Of a stretch of DNA of 38,945 nt, positions 17,172-30,325 are shown one piece after another. The stretch spans positions 1 through 38,945 of the forward strand of contig JALEJP010000044.1 of NCBI GenBank assembly GCA_022769625.1, written 5' to 3'. The stretch's first letter is position 1; each line of letters starts with the position of its first letter. Origin of the DNA: Lachnospiraceae bacterium (GTDB taxonomy: Bacteria > Bacillota > Clostridia > Lachnospirales > Lachnospiraceae). Below the pieces are notes generated by a model. The model searched no databases, had not been told where the DNA came from, and was given only the letters and a program-made list of their open reading frames with translations. A program made the translations under genes and the position numbers.

Positions 17172-18054
17172 CTACTTTCACCTTGACCTTCCTGTTGCGC
17201 TCCATTCCCAGCACCAGAATCAGCAGGAATAATGCCGCCGTAATAAATTTCAGATCAGTGGACTCAAAACCAAACCGGATGGCGATGGCCACACATCCCT
17301 TGTAAATAACGGAACCGATCACTACGCTGGATGTGACGCGGAAAACGGTAATTTTTTTGAACAGGCTGGTACCGATAATTACACTTGCAAGACCGATGAC
17401 CATCGTACCGGTACCCATGGAAATATCAAAGTAACGTTGCTGCTGGGCAAAGACACATCCGCTCAAAGCCACCAGGCCATTTGCGATAGACAGTCCCACT
17501 ACTTTTACTTTTCCTTTGTCCACACCGAGAGAAGTGATGATCCGGTCATTGTCTCCCACCGCACGCAGCAGCATGCCGGATTTCGTTCTCAGATACCAGT
17601 CCAGAATGTATTTGCTGATCAGTGCGATCACAAGAACGATCAGAACCACCTGAAACGATGACAGACTCTCCGGAATCACTTTATCCACAAAAGAATTCTG
17701 GAAAATCGTACTCTTATTATAAATCGGCAGATTGGCTCTTCCGGCGATACGAAGGTTCACTGTGTAAAGTGCCGTCATCATAATGATACCGGACAGCAGG
17801 TCACGAACCTTCAGCTTTACGTGAATCAGACCGGTCAGAATACCCACCAGCGCTCCTGCCAGAAAACAGATGGGAAGCGTCACCAGTGGATTGACGTCTC
17901 TGCTGATGAGAGCTGCCGCAATCGCAGCTCCCATCGGAAAACTTCCATCAACCGTCAAGTCCGGGAAATCCAGAATCTTATAGGTAATATAAATTCCAAG
18001 CGCCATTATCGCATAAATCAGTCCCTGCTCCAGGACACTTATCAGCAATGTCAT
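17164..18054 (-). CDS. trpY: ABC importer permease, probable tryptophan uptake
   Basis: This 296-residue membrane protein belongs to the branched-chain amino acid type permease family (BPD_transp_2). It shows about eight hydrophobic segments and the family stretch YKILDFPDLTVDGSFPMGAA near the N-terminus and LSIANGLVALSGCVFAQQQRYFDISMGTGTMVIGLA in the middle. GGAGG stands 5 nt before the ATG. It lies 12 nt after the binding-protein gene and overlaps the ATPase gene. The C-terminus is basic (ERNRKVKVKVDA). It should form the channel for substrate delivered by the binding lipoprotein. Confidence 0.85.
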   Translation of the reverse strand: MTLLISVLEQGLIYAIMALGIYITYKILDFPDLTVDGSFPMGAAIAAALISRDVNPLVTLPICFLAGALVGILTGLIHVKLKVRDLLSGIIMMTALYTVNLRIAGRANLPIYNKSTIFQNSFVDKVIPESLSSFQVVLIVLVIALISKYILDWYLRTKSGMLLRAVGDNDRIITSLGVDKGKVKVVGLSIANGLVALSGCVFAQQQRYFDISMGTGTMVIGLASVIIGTSLFKKITVFRVTSSVVIGSVIYKGCVAIAIRFGFESTDLKFITAALFLLILVLGMERNRKVKVKVDA

Positions 18055-18066
18055 AATAACCTCCGA

Positions 18067-19152
18067 TTACTCTACCGTAATTTCATCAAAAACCTCTGCT
18101 GCGCTTTCCATATAGGAATCCTCCAGATCAAAGCCCAGCTTTTCCGCAACAGCAGTATTCACATAAAGGCTCGCACCGCTGCACACCTCATAAGGCATAT
18201 CAGAAGCCTCCGCCTCACCTTTCAGGATCTTTGCAGCCATTGCTCCCGTCTGTTTGCCAAGCGCAATATAATCAATGCCCATGGATGCCAGACATCCGCT
18301 CTTCACCTGCTCGATCTCAGAACCAAAGACCGGGATATTTTTCTCATCTGCTGCCGCAATCACCGTCTGCAGTGCGGAAACAACCGTATTGTCTGTCATG
18401 TTGCTGATGCAGTCGACTTTAGATACCAGATCCTTTGCAGCCATCTCCACATCCGCAACGGTGTTGATTCCACTTTCCACGATCTCGAAATCATATTTCG
18501 GTGCGATTTCCTTGTACTCCTCGATGGTGCTGACCGAGTTTGCTTCGCTGGTGGTATAAAGGATACCCACCTTCTGTGCCTCCGGCATCATCTCACGGAT
18601 CATTTTCAGCTGCTCTTCAACCGGAAGTTTATCAGACGTACCTGTAACATTGCCCACAGAATTGCCTTCCTTGTCTGCCAGCCCGGCGCTTACCGGGTCT
18701 GATACTGCCGTGTACACCACCGGGATATCTTTATCCAGGCAGCTGTTGTACGCACTCATGGCACTTGGTGTGGCAATGGCACAGATCATATCAACCTTTT
18801 TGGAAACAAAGTTGTCTGAAATCATGCCTGCTGTTCCGGTATCCGCCTGCGCATTTTCAAACTCAACGGTCAGATTCACGCCTTCCTCAATGCCGGCTTC
18901 CTTTAATCCCTCCAGGAAACCTTCCCGGCAGTTATCCAGAGAACCATGCTCTGCAAACTGAGAGATACCGATCGTGTAGCGGCCTTCTGCCGTATCCGCT
19001 TCCTCCAAATCCTCTGCCTGGCTATCCTCTGCTGCCTGCGTTTCGGCAGCTTCCGGTGCTTCTGTCTGACTGCTTCCGTAATTGCCGCAGCCTGCTGCCA
19101 TGGTCATAATCATTGCTGTTGTCAGAATACCTGCTAATACTTTTCTCTTCAT
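18067..19152 (-). CDS. trpX: ABC importer substrate-binding lipoprotein, probable tryptophan uptake
   Basis: This 361-residue protein begins with a lipoprotein signal (MKRKVLAGILTTAMIMTMAAGC, lipidated Cys near 22) and an acidic Ala/Glu linker (about 25-55). The rest is a two-lobed periplasmic-binding fold of the PF04392 type (YTIGISQFAEHGSLDNCREGF, then VVYTAVSDPVSAGL and GILYTTSEANS). Relatives bind amino acids such as tryptophan. The ATG at 19152 is chosen because AAGGAGG stands 9 nt upstream; the frame stays open to 19182 but only through the Shine-Dalgarno region. Expression should be controlled by the T-box leader, rising when tRNA-Trp is uncharged. Confidence 0.85.
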   Translation of the reverse strand: MKRKVLAGILTTAMIMTMAAGCGNYGSSQTEAPEAAETQAAEDSQAEDLEEADTAEGRYTIGISQFAEHGSLDNCREGFLEGLKEAGIEEGVNLTVEFENAQADTGTAGMISDNFVSKKVDMICAIATPSAMSAYNSCLDKDIPVVYTAVSDPVSAGLADKEGNSVGNVTGTSDKLPVEEQLKMIREMMPEAQKVGILYTTSEANSVSTIEEYKEIAPKYDFEIVESGINTVADVEMAAKDLVSKVDCISNMTDNTVVSALQTVIAAADEKNIPVFGSEIEQVKSGCLASMGIDYIALGKQTGAMAAKILKGEAEASDMPYEVCSGASLYVNTAVAEKLGFDLEDSYMESAAEVFDEITVE

Positions 19153-19210
19153 AATAAAAATCCTCCTTTTCTGCGGGGACAAAAATTGCCTGAGTTCTGC
19201 ACAGGAAACG

Positions 19211-19241
19211 CAAAAAACGTCTCAAGCTATTGCTTGAGACG
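19211..19241 (-). terminator. T-box-controlled intrinsic terminator
   Basis: CGTCTCAAGC (19218-19227) and GCTTGAGACG (19232-19241) form a perfect 10-bp stem with a 4-nt loop, followed on the minus strand by six T residues (19217-19212). It competes with the T-box antiterminator and ends about 60 nt before the trpX-type ATG. Confidence 0.88.
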
Positions 19242-19477
19242 CTGATAATCGATCCACGCGGTACCACTCAAATTGACTTCTGTCCACTCTGCATGTACAT
19301 GTTATACATTCCTGATTGATAACGGGTTCGGTTCCCGACAACGCCTACTCTCCATCCGGATTTCAGGCTGCCCTCGAAAGTCCATTCAGCAATCCACTCC
19401 GTACTGCAATCCCACCATCTGCAGCTCTCTGTGCCTTTATGAAAAGCTTACTCCTCTTTCTCAACGGTTTTTCTATG
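19211..19477 (-). promoter_or_regulatory. T-box riboswitch, tryptophan specifier
   Basis: The minus strand carries, in order, the stem I motif GAAAGAGGAGTA (19460-19449), the distal AGAGAGCTGCAGATGGTGGG region, the specifier loop GAA-TGG-AC with TGG at 19384-19382 (Trp codon), the T-box TGAGTGGTACCGCG (19270-19257) and a terminator hairpin. The T-box pairs with the free CCA end of uncharged tRNA to form the antiterminator. TGG points to tRNA-Trp, so the downstream transporter probably imports tryptophan or a precursor. Specifier placement is by pattern, not by folding. Confidence 0.88.
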
Positions 19478-19483
19478 TGTTAA

Positions 19484-19512
19484 AGTCTAATACTTTTTCC
19501 CACCGTTGTCAA
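19484..19512 (-). promoter_or_regulatory. Promoter of the T-box/importer operon
   Basis: The minus strand shows TTGACA (19512-19507), a 17-nt spacer and TAGACT (19489-19484). An overlapping TATTAG is an alternative -10 with a 14-nt spacer. The expected start is near 19477, just before stem I of the T-box. Confidence 0.72.
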
Positions 19513-19638
19513 TCCTTTTTTTCTTGTTTCCTCGCTTATGATTCCTTTCTTTCTTCTTCCGGATATTCTCTCATATTGTCTCCTCTCCGGCAAAGTGGTA
19601 TCCAAATTACACTCTGCCCATAACTATCCGATTTCGTT

Positions 19639-22060
<2,422 letters not shown>

Positions 22061-22091
22061 TTCACTCTGTATCCCTTTTCTAACTAAACTG

Positions 22092-22120
22092 ATTATAGCA
22101 CAGAACATCTTTCCACAAAA
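22092..22120 (-). promoter_or_regulatory. Promoter of the RluA-type/glpK operon
   Basis: An extended -10, TGCTATAAT, has its TATAAT at 22097-22092. The best -35 is the weak TTTTGT (22120-22115), 17 nt upstream. The start would be near 22085, giving a leader of about 25 nt. Confidence 0.65.
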
Positions 22121-22152
22121 GTCATTTCATGAGCCAAAGCTGCAAAAGCAGA

Positions 22153-22210
22153 AACGTCTGGTGTCGGCTTTGGAGGCAGGTCTTCCTCCTCTGCTTTGAC
22201 ACCAGACGTT
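22153..22210 (-). terminator. Large hairpin after the DUF4179 gene
   Basis: AACGTCTGGTGTC (22153-22165) and GACACCAGACGTT (22198-22210) form a perfect 13-bp stem. The 32-nt loop contains a second small stem, GGAGG (22172-22176) with CCTCC (22185-22189). On the minus strand the stem is followed by TCTGCTTTT, a moderate T run. It lies 20 nt past the stop codon, so termination is the likely role; the branched loop is unusual. Confidence 0.65.
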
Positions 22211-22229
22211 CCAAAAGCACTGTCCTGGT

Positions 22230-23183
22230 CTACTTGCAGACTGTCCCATTTACCCTTACATCTGCAATATTTTCCACATCCAGAATCTCCTTTGAAATCA
22301 GAGTCAGGATATTTTTCCCCGCTTCATCACTGGAATACAGATAAGCATCCCATTCCGGCGAAAGCTGTGTTTCCGGCTGATTCTCATAAGTGATCCACTC
22401 TCCATCTTTCATTCCAATCTCAACCGTCTGAACATACTGCATAAACTGAGATTTCTCTGTCTCCCACACGAGTGTAACGGTAAGGGGAGAAACGGATACC
22501 TCCAGGAAACCTTCGCATTGTTTAAAAACGTATGACGTACCTATGGTCTGTGTGACCGGGAAGGTAAGCTCCATGGCCTGAGGCACATCCGAAAGCTCCC
22601 CCTCTCCCATCGAATCCGTACTTCGAAAGGTAACCCGTGCCGTCTCATAGTCTGGCGAGTCACTCGTTTTATGGTTTATGGTCTGCAGCAGATAATACCA
22701 GTTTTCCTCATCCGAAATCTCCTGACACAGACGTGTTCTGCTGCCTAAGCCTCCCGTATCTGCCTGTGACTCATTTTCAGCTGCCAGTTCAATCTGCAGG
22801 CTCTCCTGATTCTGCTCCATAAATGCTTTTCCCTTTTCATCCAGTGCCTGAATATGTAAAAATACCATGCCGTATTCCTTTGTAAATACTGTGTTTTCCA
22901 CCGACATTTTCAGGTGCTCATTCTGTGTACTGTATCGGTTCCTGTCAGCACTCTCCTGAATCAGGGGATAATTCTCTTTAAAATACCAGTTGAACCAGTC
23001 AAACCGCTCTGCCCCGTAAATGGTTGTTCCCACCATGAGAATACCGATCAGCATCGGGGCCAGATGGATCTTTTTGCGCCTTTTGTCCCCTTCCTGCAAG
23101 TCTGCAGCCTGCAGATATCTCTCTGGAAGATCTTCTGAAAATTTCAGTTCCTCATACGATTTTTTGATTTCATCTTCTTTCAC
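22230..23183 (-). CDS. DUF4179-type membrane protein, probable anti-sigma partner
   Basis: This protein of about 317 residues has a cytoplasmic N-terminus (EDEIKKSYEELKFSEDLPERYL), one transmembrane helix (about residues 47-63, HLAPMLIGILMVGTTIYGA) and an extracellular beta-rich domain. That layout and its position after an ECF sigma gene fit DUF4179 proteins, which are thought to hold such sigma factors inactive. Two starts are possible: ATG at 23189 overlapping the sigma stop codon (ATGA), with the Shine-Dalgarno site too close, or GTG at 23183, with GGAGG 7 nt upstream, which I prefer. The two genes are certainly coupled. The signal it senses is not known. Confidence 0.75.
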   Translation of the reverse strand: MKEDEIKKSYEELKFSEDLPERYLQAADLQEGDKRRKKIHLAPMLIGILMVGTTIYGAERFDWFNWYFKENYPLIQESADRNRYSTQNEHLKMSVENTVFTKEYGMVFLHIQALDEKGKAFMEQNQESLQIELAAENESQADTGGLGSRTRLCQEISDEENWYYLLQTINHKTSDSPDYETARVTFRSTDSMGEGELSDVPQAMELTFPVTQTIGTSYVFKQCEGFLEVSVSPLTVTLVWETEKSQFMQYVQTVEIGMKDGEWITYENQPETQLSPEWDAYLYSSDEAGKNILTLISKEILDVENIADVRVNGTVCK

Positions 23184-23185
23184 AG

Positions 23186-23653
23186 TCATTCCTCCAATTC
23201 CAGTCTCAGTTTTTTCCTTGCCCGCTCCAGCTGCGTTCCCACCGCTGTGGGTGTTCGTCTCAGTATGGCTGCAATCTCCCGGATGGTATATCCTTCCACA
23301 TAATACAGGCAAATCACTTCCCGGTATTTCACCGGCAGTCGCAATATGGCATCCTGTACATCCGAATGTGGCTCCCCGCCGCAGCGGACGGCTTCCTCTC
23401 CCAGCAGTGTTTTCCGAAACCAGCTGCTTTTTAAATAGTTTTTGCACCGGTTTCCGGTCACTCTCATCAGCCATGCCTTTTCATGCTCTTTGCTCTCAAA
23501 CGCAGGACTTTTTTCATAATATGTGAGAAACACCTCCTGGACAATGTCCTCTGCTTCCGCGGTATTTCCCACATAAGACCAGGCGATATGCAGCAAAAGA
23601 GACAGATACGATTCCATCGCAGCCTTCAGCTTTTCTTCTTTTGATTTGGCCAC
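23186..23653 (-). CDS. ECF-type RNA polymerase sigma factor
   Basis: This 155-residue protein has the two-domain layout of extracytoplasmic-function sigma factors. Region 2 includes LLLHIAWSYVGNTAEAEDIVQEVFLTYYEK. Region 4 includes LPVKYREVICLYYVEGYTIREIAAILRRTPTAVGTQLERARKKL, the HTH that reads the -35 box. The start is a GTG at 23653 with AGGAGG upstream. It is followed at once by the DUF4179 gene, a usual sigma/anti-sigma pair. No autoregulated promoter could be picked out by eye. Confidence 0.9.
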   Translation of the reverse strand: MAKSKEEKLKAAMESYLSLLLHIAWSYVGNTAEAEDIVQEVFLTYYEKSPAFESKEHEKAWLMRVTGNRCKNYLKSSWFRKTLLGEEAVRCGGEPHSDVQDAILRLPVKYREVICLYYVEGYTIREIAAILRRTPTAVGTQLERARKKLRLELEE

Positions 23654-23730
23654 TCTCTCTTTCTCCTCCTCCTTTCTACCAGGAAAACAACCGGGACTGT
23701 GCTTTTTTCACAGACTATACTCATTTTTTT

Positions 23731-24087
23731 CTATTTTTTCATCTTCGGTTCAAAAATCAGGCTTGCCAGATAGGAAAACACCAGTGCCGCGCTGATTCCA
23801 ACAGCACTGGCCTTCAGTCCACCCATAAAAATCCCGATAAACCCATACTCATCCACGGCTTCCTTTACCCCCTTCCAGAGGACATTCCCAAATCCAAGCA
23901 GCGGAACCGAAGCTCCCGCTCCCGCAAATTCCACAAAAGGCTGATAAACATTCAGTGCGCCAAGCACAGCTCCGGTGCAGACCAGAATGACCATCACACG
24001 GCCCGGCATCAGTTTTGTCTTTTCCAGCAAGATCTGTACCAGCGCACAGATCAGTCCACCTACCCAGAATGCATTTAAATAATCCAT
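23731..24087 (-). CDS. spoVAE: Stage V sporulation protein AE (SpoVAE)
   Basis: This 118-residue membrane protein belongs to the SpoVA set, which moves calcium-dipicolinic acid into the forespore and out at germination. It has about four hydrophobic segments and the family landmarks FWVGGLICALVQILLEKTKLMPGRVMV, LLGFGNVLWKGVKEA and FIGIFMGGLKASAVGISAALVFSYL. The ATG at 24087 is chosen because GGAAGG stands 6-7 nt upstream; an in-frame ATG at 24111 lacks a good site. It follows spoVAD by 34 nt. Confidence 0.9.
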   Translation of the reverse strand: MDYLNAFWVGGLICALVQILLEKTKLMPGRVMVILVCTGAVLGALNVYQPFVEFAGAGASVPLLGFGNVLWKGVKEAVDEYGFIGIFMGGLKASAVGISAALVFSYLASLIFEPKMKK

Positions 24088-24121
24088 AACATACCTTCCT
24101 TCCATCTCCATGTGATATCAT

Positions 24122-25132
24122 TCAGCAATGTTCCATCACCACTCCATGTGCAATCCCCGGCACGGACTGTCCTTCGTTGAAACTGATCGTGGACAGTAGT
24201 GCTCCGGTCGGTACAAACAGAACACGCTTCAGACTCCCTTTTGCCAGCTTTGGTAAAATCAACGCCGAAAGTGTCACAGCCGAGCACCCGCAGCCGCTTC
24301 CACCTGCGTGGGTATCCTGCGTTTCCCTGTCGTAGATTTCAATTCCGCAGTCCATATGCTGTTTCGTGATATCAAATCCCTTCTCTTTCAGCAGGTCAAT
24401 CAGAATGGTCTGTCCCACATATCCCAGATCTCCTGTAATGATCCGGTCATAATCCTCCGGCTGCCTGTTGAAATCCATAAAATTCTGATAAATCGTATCT
24501 GCCGCGGCAGGAGCCATACATGCGCCCATGTTCAGCGAATCCTTTACGCCATAGTCTACCACCTTTCCCGTCGTAACTCCAGTGATTCTGGCATGTCCGC
24601 CGGTGCGGGACAGGACAAAGGCTCCGCTTCCCGTAACCGTCCAGGTAGCTGACAGGGGACGCTGGTTTCCGTATTCCAGGGGAAAGCGAAACTGTTTCTC
24701 TGCACCTCCAAAATGGCTGGAGGTCATGGCAAGCACATGATCTGCATACCCTGCACTCACCGTCATGGCAGCCAGGGAAAGCGCTTCCCCGCAGGTAGAA
24801 CAGGCCCCGTACAACCCAAAAACAGGAATATCCAGGCTTTCCACCCCAAAAGAGGTGGCAATCAGCTGCCCAAGCAGATCCCCTGCAAAAATATAACGGA
24901 TCTGTGAGGGCAGAAGACCTGCCTTACCAAGAGCTGTCTGCGCTGCCTCGGCCTGCATCGTGCTCTCCGCCTTCTCCCAGCTGTCCTCGCCAAACATGGG
25001 ATCCTCACAGATCAGATCAAATTGATTTCCCAGAGGTCCCTCTCCCTCTTTTTTCCCAACAACCGAAGCACTGCACAGAATATGCGGTGCCTCCGGAAAC
25101 TGTATGCTCTGCTTTCCTGTCATAATATCCAT
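24122..25132 (-). CDS. spoVAD: Stage V sporulation protein AD (SpoVAD)
   Basis: This 336-residue protein has the thiolase-like fold of SpoVAD, the subunit that binds dipicolinic acid in the spore inner membrane complex. Landmarks are FDLICEDPMFGEDSWEKAES, GDLLGQLIATSFGVESLDIPVFGLYGACSTCGEAL, SSHFGGAEKQFRFPLEYG and HAGGSGCGCSAVTLSALILPKL. Length is normal. The start ATG at 25132 follows GGGGAA; an ATG three codons later is possible. spoVAC, normally the gene before it, is missing here: upstream are a terminator and a structured non-coding element. A forespore sigma-G promoter must lie in 25133-25235; TGAAATA and GAATACT 16 nt apart are a weak candidate. Confidence 0.92.
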   Translation of the reverse strand: MDIMTGKQSIQFPEAPHILCSASVVGKKEGEGPLGNQFDLICEDPMFGEDSWEKAESTMQAEAAQTALGKAGLLPSQIRYIFAGDLLGQLIATSFGVESLDIPVFGLYGACSTCGEALSLAAMTVSAGYADHVLAMTSSHFGGAEKQFRFPLEYGNQRPLSATWTVTGSGAFVLSRTGGHARITGVTTGKVVDYGVKDSLNMGACMAPAAADTIYQNFMDFNRQPEDYDRIITGDLGYVGQTILIDLLKEKGFDITKQHMDCGIEIYDRETQDTHAGGSGCGCSAVTLSALILPKLAKGSLKRVLFVPTGALLSTISFNEGQSVPGIAHGVVMEHC

Positions 25133-25235
25133 CTGCCATTCCCCGCTTTCCTGAAATTCTACATTCAGTATTCCCCCTGTTTCAGAAATTATTTCACAAC
25201 AGCAAAAGAAACACGCTTTGAAAACCTGCTTTTTC

Positions 25236-25269
25236 CATAAAAACAGGAGGCTGTTAAAAAACAGCCTCC
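25236..25269 (-). terminator. Intrinsic terminator between the GH63 gene and spoVAD
   Basis: GGAGGCTGTT (25246-25255) and AACAGCCTCC (25260-25269) form a perfect 10-bp stem with a 4-nt A loop on the plus strand. On the minus strand the stem is followed by TGTTTTTATGG. It lies about 140 nt past the GH63 stop codon, after the structured element. Confidence 0.75.
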
Positions 25270-25400
25270 CAAATCATATGATGATACCAGCCATTTTTCG
25301 CAGAAAAATGAGCGGATTTCGAATGTTTTCAGGATTTCGTGAGCGTGGAACGCGGAGAAATCCGTAGGTATCAGGGGGTCAAAGACTTTTGACCCCAACA
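25270..25400 (-). repeat. Structured non-coding element, probable interspersed repeat
   Basis: The 130 bp between the GH63 stop codon and the terminator holds three imperfect or perfect hairpins: GGGGTCAAA with TTTGACCCC (25375-25383 and 25388-25396); GGATTTC with GAAATCC (25332-25338 and 25357-25363) enclosing GCGT/ACGC; and CATTTTTC with GAAAAATG near 25290-25312. The motif order (GGGGTCAAAAG, then ACGGATTTCTCCGCGTTCCACGCT in short pieces, then the Phe-like AT stretch) looks familiar as an intergenic repeat in Lachnospiraceae genomes. That is memory; only one copy is in this window. Confidence 0.5.
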
Positions 25401-25410
25401 TCCATGATTC

Positions 25411-28878
<3,468 letters not shown>

Positions 28879-28953
28879 TCAGAACCGGATCATCGTTTCT
28901 CGGTGATACCCGGACTTCACCGATTATGGAATCCATATCTGACATCCAAATAT

Positions 28954-29016
28954 TGTGATAAACAGTGTCTATATTATAGCATTATTTTGTTATTTATGTC
29001 AATTTAATGTGATAAA
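28954..29016 (-). promoter_or_regulatory. Promoter of the GH63 gene with flanking 9-bp direct repeats
   Basis: The minus strand shows TTGACA (29002-28997), an 18-nt spacer and the extended -10 TGCTATAAT (TATAAT at 28978-28973). Two exact copies of TGTGATAAA (28954-28962 and 29008-29016, plus-strand reading) flank it, one just before the -35 box and one near the expected start, 54 bp apart. They could be operator half-sites for a sugar-responsive repressor. The leader is about 180 nt and contains a small hairpin, TCGGTGA with TCACCGA, near 28898-28923. Confidence 0.65.
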
Positions 29017-29424
29017 ATTGAATAAACTATGACATTTTCGTCAATTTTTTTACTTAATCTCTTATATACTCTCTATTCTATATAAACTTATAGAAAATGA
29101 TTTTATCAATTTTCAAAATTATAAAAAATCTTTTATTTTGTTCGCTTTTTTCACCTCCTTATGTGAATTTTTTAAACTTTTAAAAGCAGCATCCGAAAAA
29201 TGATCCGAATCCTCAAATACAGAACTGCCAAACGGATCTGTGTTCCTGTCTGGCAGTTGTCCCGGGTACAGGATTACCATTTTGTTCTATTTTATCAACA
29301 ATCCGTTTTATGGAACAGGTAATTATTTTACCTGTTTATGTGGATTTTTTTTACCTTTTACTAATTCGTGTCTTATTTATTTCGATTAACGGATATTTAA
29401 CTTTCCCAGAGGAGTAATTTTTTG
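29017..29424. other. AT-rich gene-free stretch, about 400 bp
   Basis: No credible coding frame is present. Two inverted repeats stand out: AACTGCCA (29223-29230) with TGGCAGTT (29251-29258), and AACAGGTAA (29314-29322) with TTACCTGTT (29328-29336), the latter followed on the plus strand by TATGTGGATTTTTTTT. They might be parts of an unannotated small RNA or operators, but neither has a clear promoter. Confidence 0.5.
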
Positions 29425-29490
29425 CTAAAAAAACATCCCCGCAGGGATGCTTTCTGCCTGTTGCGCAGAATCCCCTGCAGGGATGTTTTT
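29425..29490 (-). terminator. Long intrinsic terminator after the SGNH hydrolase gene
   Basis: On the minus strand ACATCCCTGCAGGG (29486-29473) pairs with CCCTGCGGGGATGT (29446-29433) with one mismatch, an inner TTCTGC/GCAGAA stem extends it, and seven T residues follow. It begins inside the stop codon region of the upstream gene. Because each arm contains its own small palindrome, two short hairpins are an alternative fold. Confidence 0.85.
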
Positions 29491-30307
29491 AAACCTTTTT
29501 CACAATACCGAAACGGTCTGATTGATAGGTTATTTTTTTTACCCGAAACGTCCGGTTCGCCATTTTTCTGCCGCTGCTGTTCACATAACAGGTTCCATTC
29601 GTGAGCGGAAGGAAACAGCTTTTATACAGCTTCCCTTTTTTATTGTAGCAGTACCAGCTCCCGTCTTTATATTCCCAGTTATATTTTCCCTTTTTCACCG
29701 TCCCGTATTTCTTCAGCCGGCGCATACAATACCTGTGGATGGAACCATACGAAGAATCCGTATAATGTACCCCGTCCACGCTGTTGATTCCCCAGCGGAA
29801 ATAACTGAAAATATCCAGGTAGCGGATGCCCTTTCGCAGACCGCTTTTTATCTTTGCATTAAACACTTTGACACTTTCCGTGGATTTGCTTGGTGTCTTT
29901 CCGCTGGATGTCGTAGGTGTCAGCGACAGGAAATAAACATCACAGTTCTGCTGCTTCAGCGGCTTGTAATAGCTGTTCAAGGCAGAAATATAACGGTCCA
30001 CATGATACGTATCATTGATGCCGATAAAAAAGACGACTGCCTTTTTCCCTTCTGTCCGCTTAACCGTTTTCAGAAGCTTCGGATATCCTTTGGCTTCCAG
30101 CCAGTTTACTCCGATGCCGCATTTGGCAATGTACACGGTATTATCATCAGCCACCAGATCGGACATCTCCACCATTCTGGAATCTCCGACAAAAATCAGT
30201 TTCTCATACTTTACTTTCGCGGCCTCCGGCTTCAATGCCGGAAAAAAAAACACAGTAAAGGCAATGCACAGCCCAAGCAATGCCTTTTTCCACCCCATTT
30301 TACGCAT
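29489..30307 (-). CDS. Secreted SGNH/GDSL-type hydrolase
   Basis: This 272-residue protein has a signal peptide (residues 1 to about 30, ALKPEAAK). The SGNH blocks are FVGDSRM (block I, Ser nucleophile), GIND (block III, near 95) and DGVHYT (block V, Asp and His). SGNH enzymes of this size often remove acetyl groups from cell-wall or plant polysaccharides. The C-terminal about 65 residues (WEYKDGSWYCYNKKGKL, then NGTCYVNSSGRKM) look like degenerate aromatic wall-binding repeats. It starts 18 nt after the LysA-type gene and ends in a strong terminator, so the two form one operon. AGGGGG precedes the ATG. The substrate is not known. Confidence 0.8.
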   Translation of the reverse strand: MRKMGWKKALLGLCIAFTVFFFPALKPEAAKVKYEKLIFVGDSRMVEMSDLVADDNTVYIAKCGIGVNWLEAKGYPKLLKTVKRTEGKKAVVFFIGINDTYHVDRYISALNSYYKPLKQQNCDVYFLSLTPTTSSGKTPSKSTESVKVFNAKIKSGLRKGIRYLDIFSYFRWGINSVDGVHYTDSSYGSIHRYCMRRLKKYGTVKKGKYNWEYKDGSWYCYNKKGKLYKSCFLPLTNGTCYVNSSGRKMANRTFRVKKITYQSDRFGIVKKV

Positions 30308-30325
30308 AATACCCCCTGTTATGTT

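Noticed and set aside
22230-23474. Longer version of the DUF4179 protein reading through the sigma gene
   Set aside because: The extra residues are the sigma gene read in another frame; coupled starts exist at 23189 and 23183.
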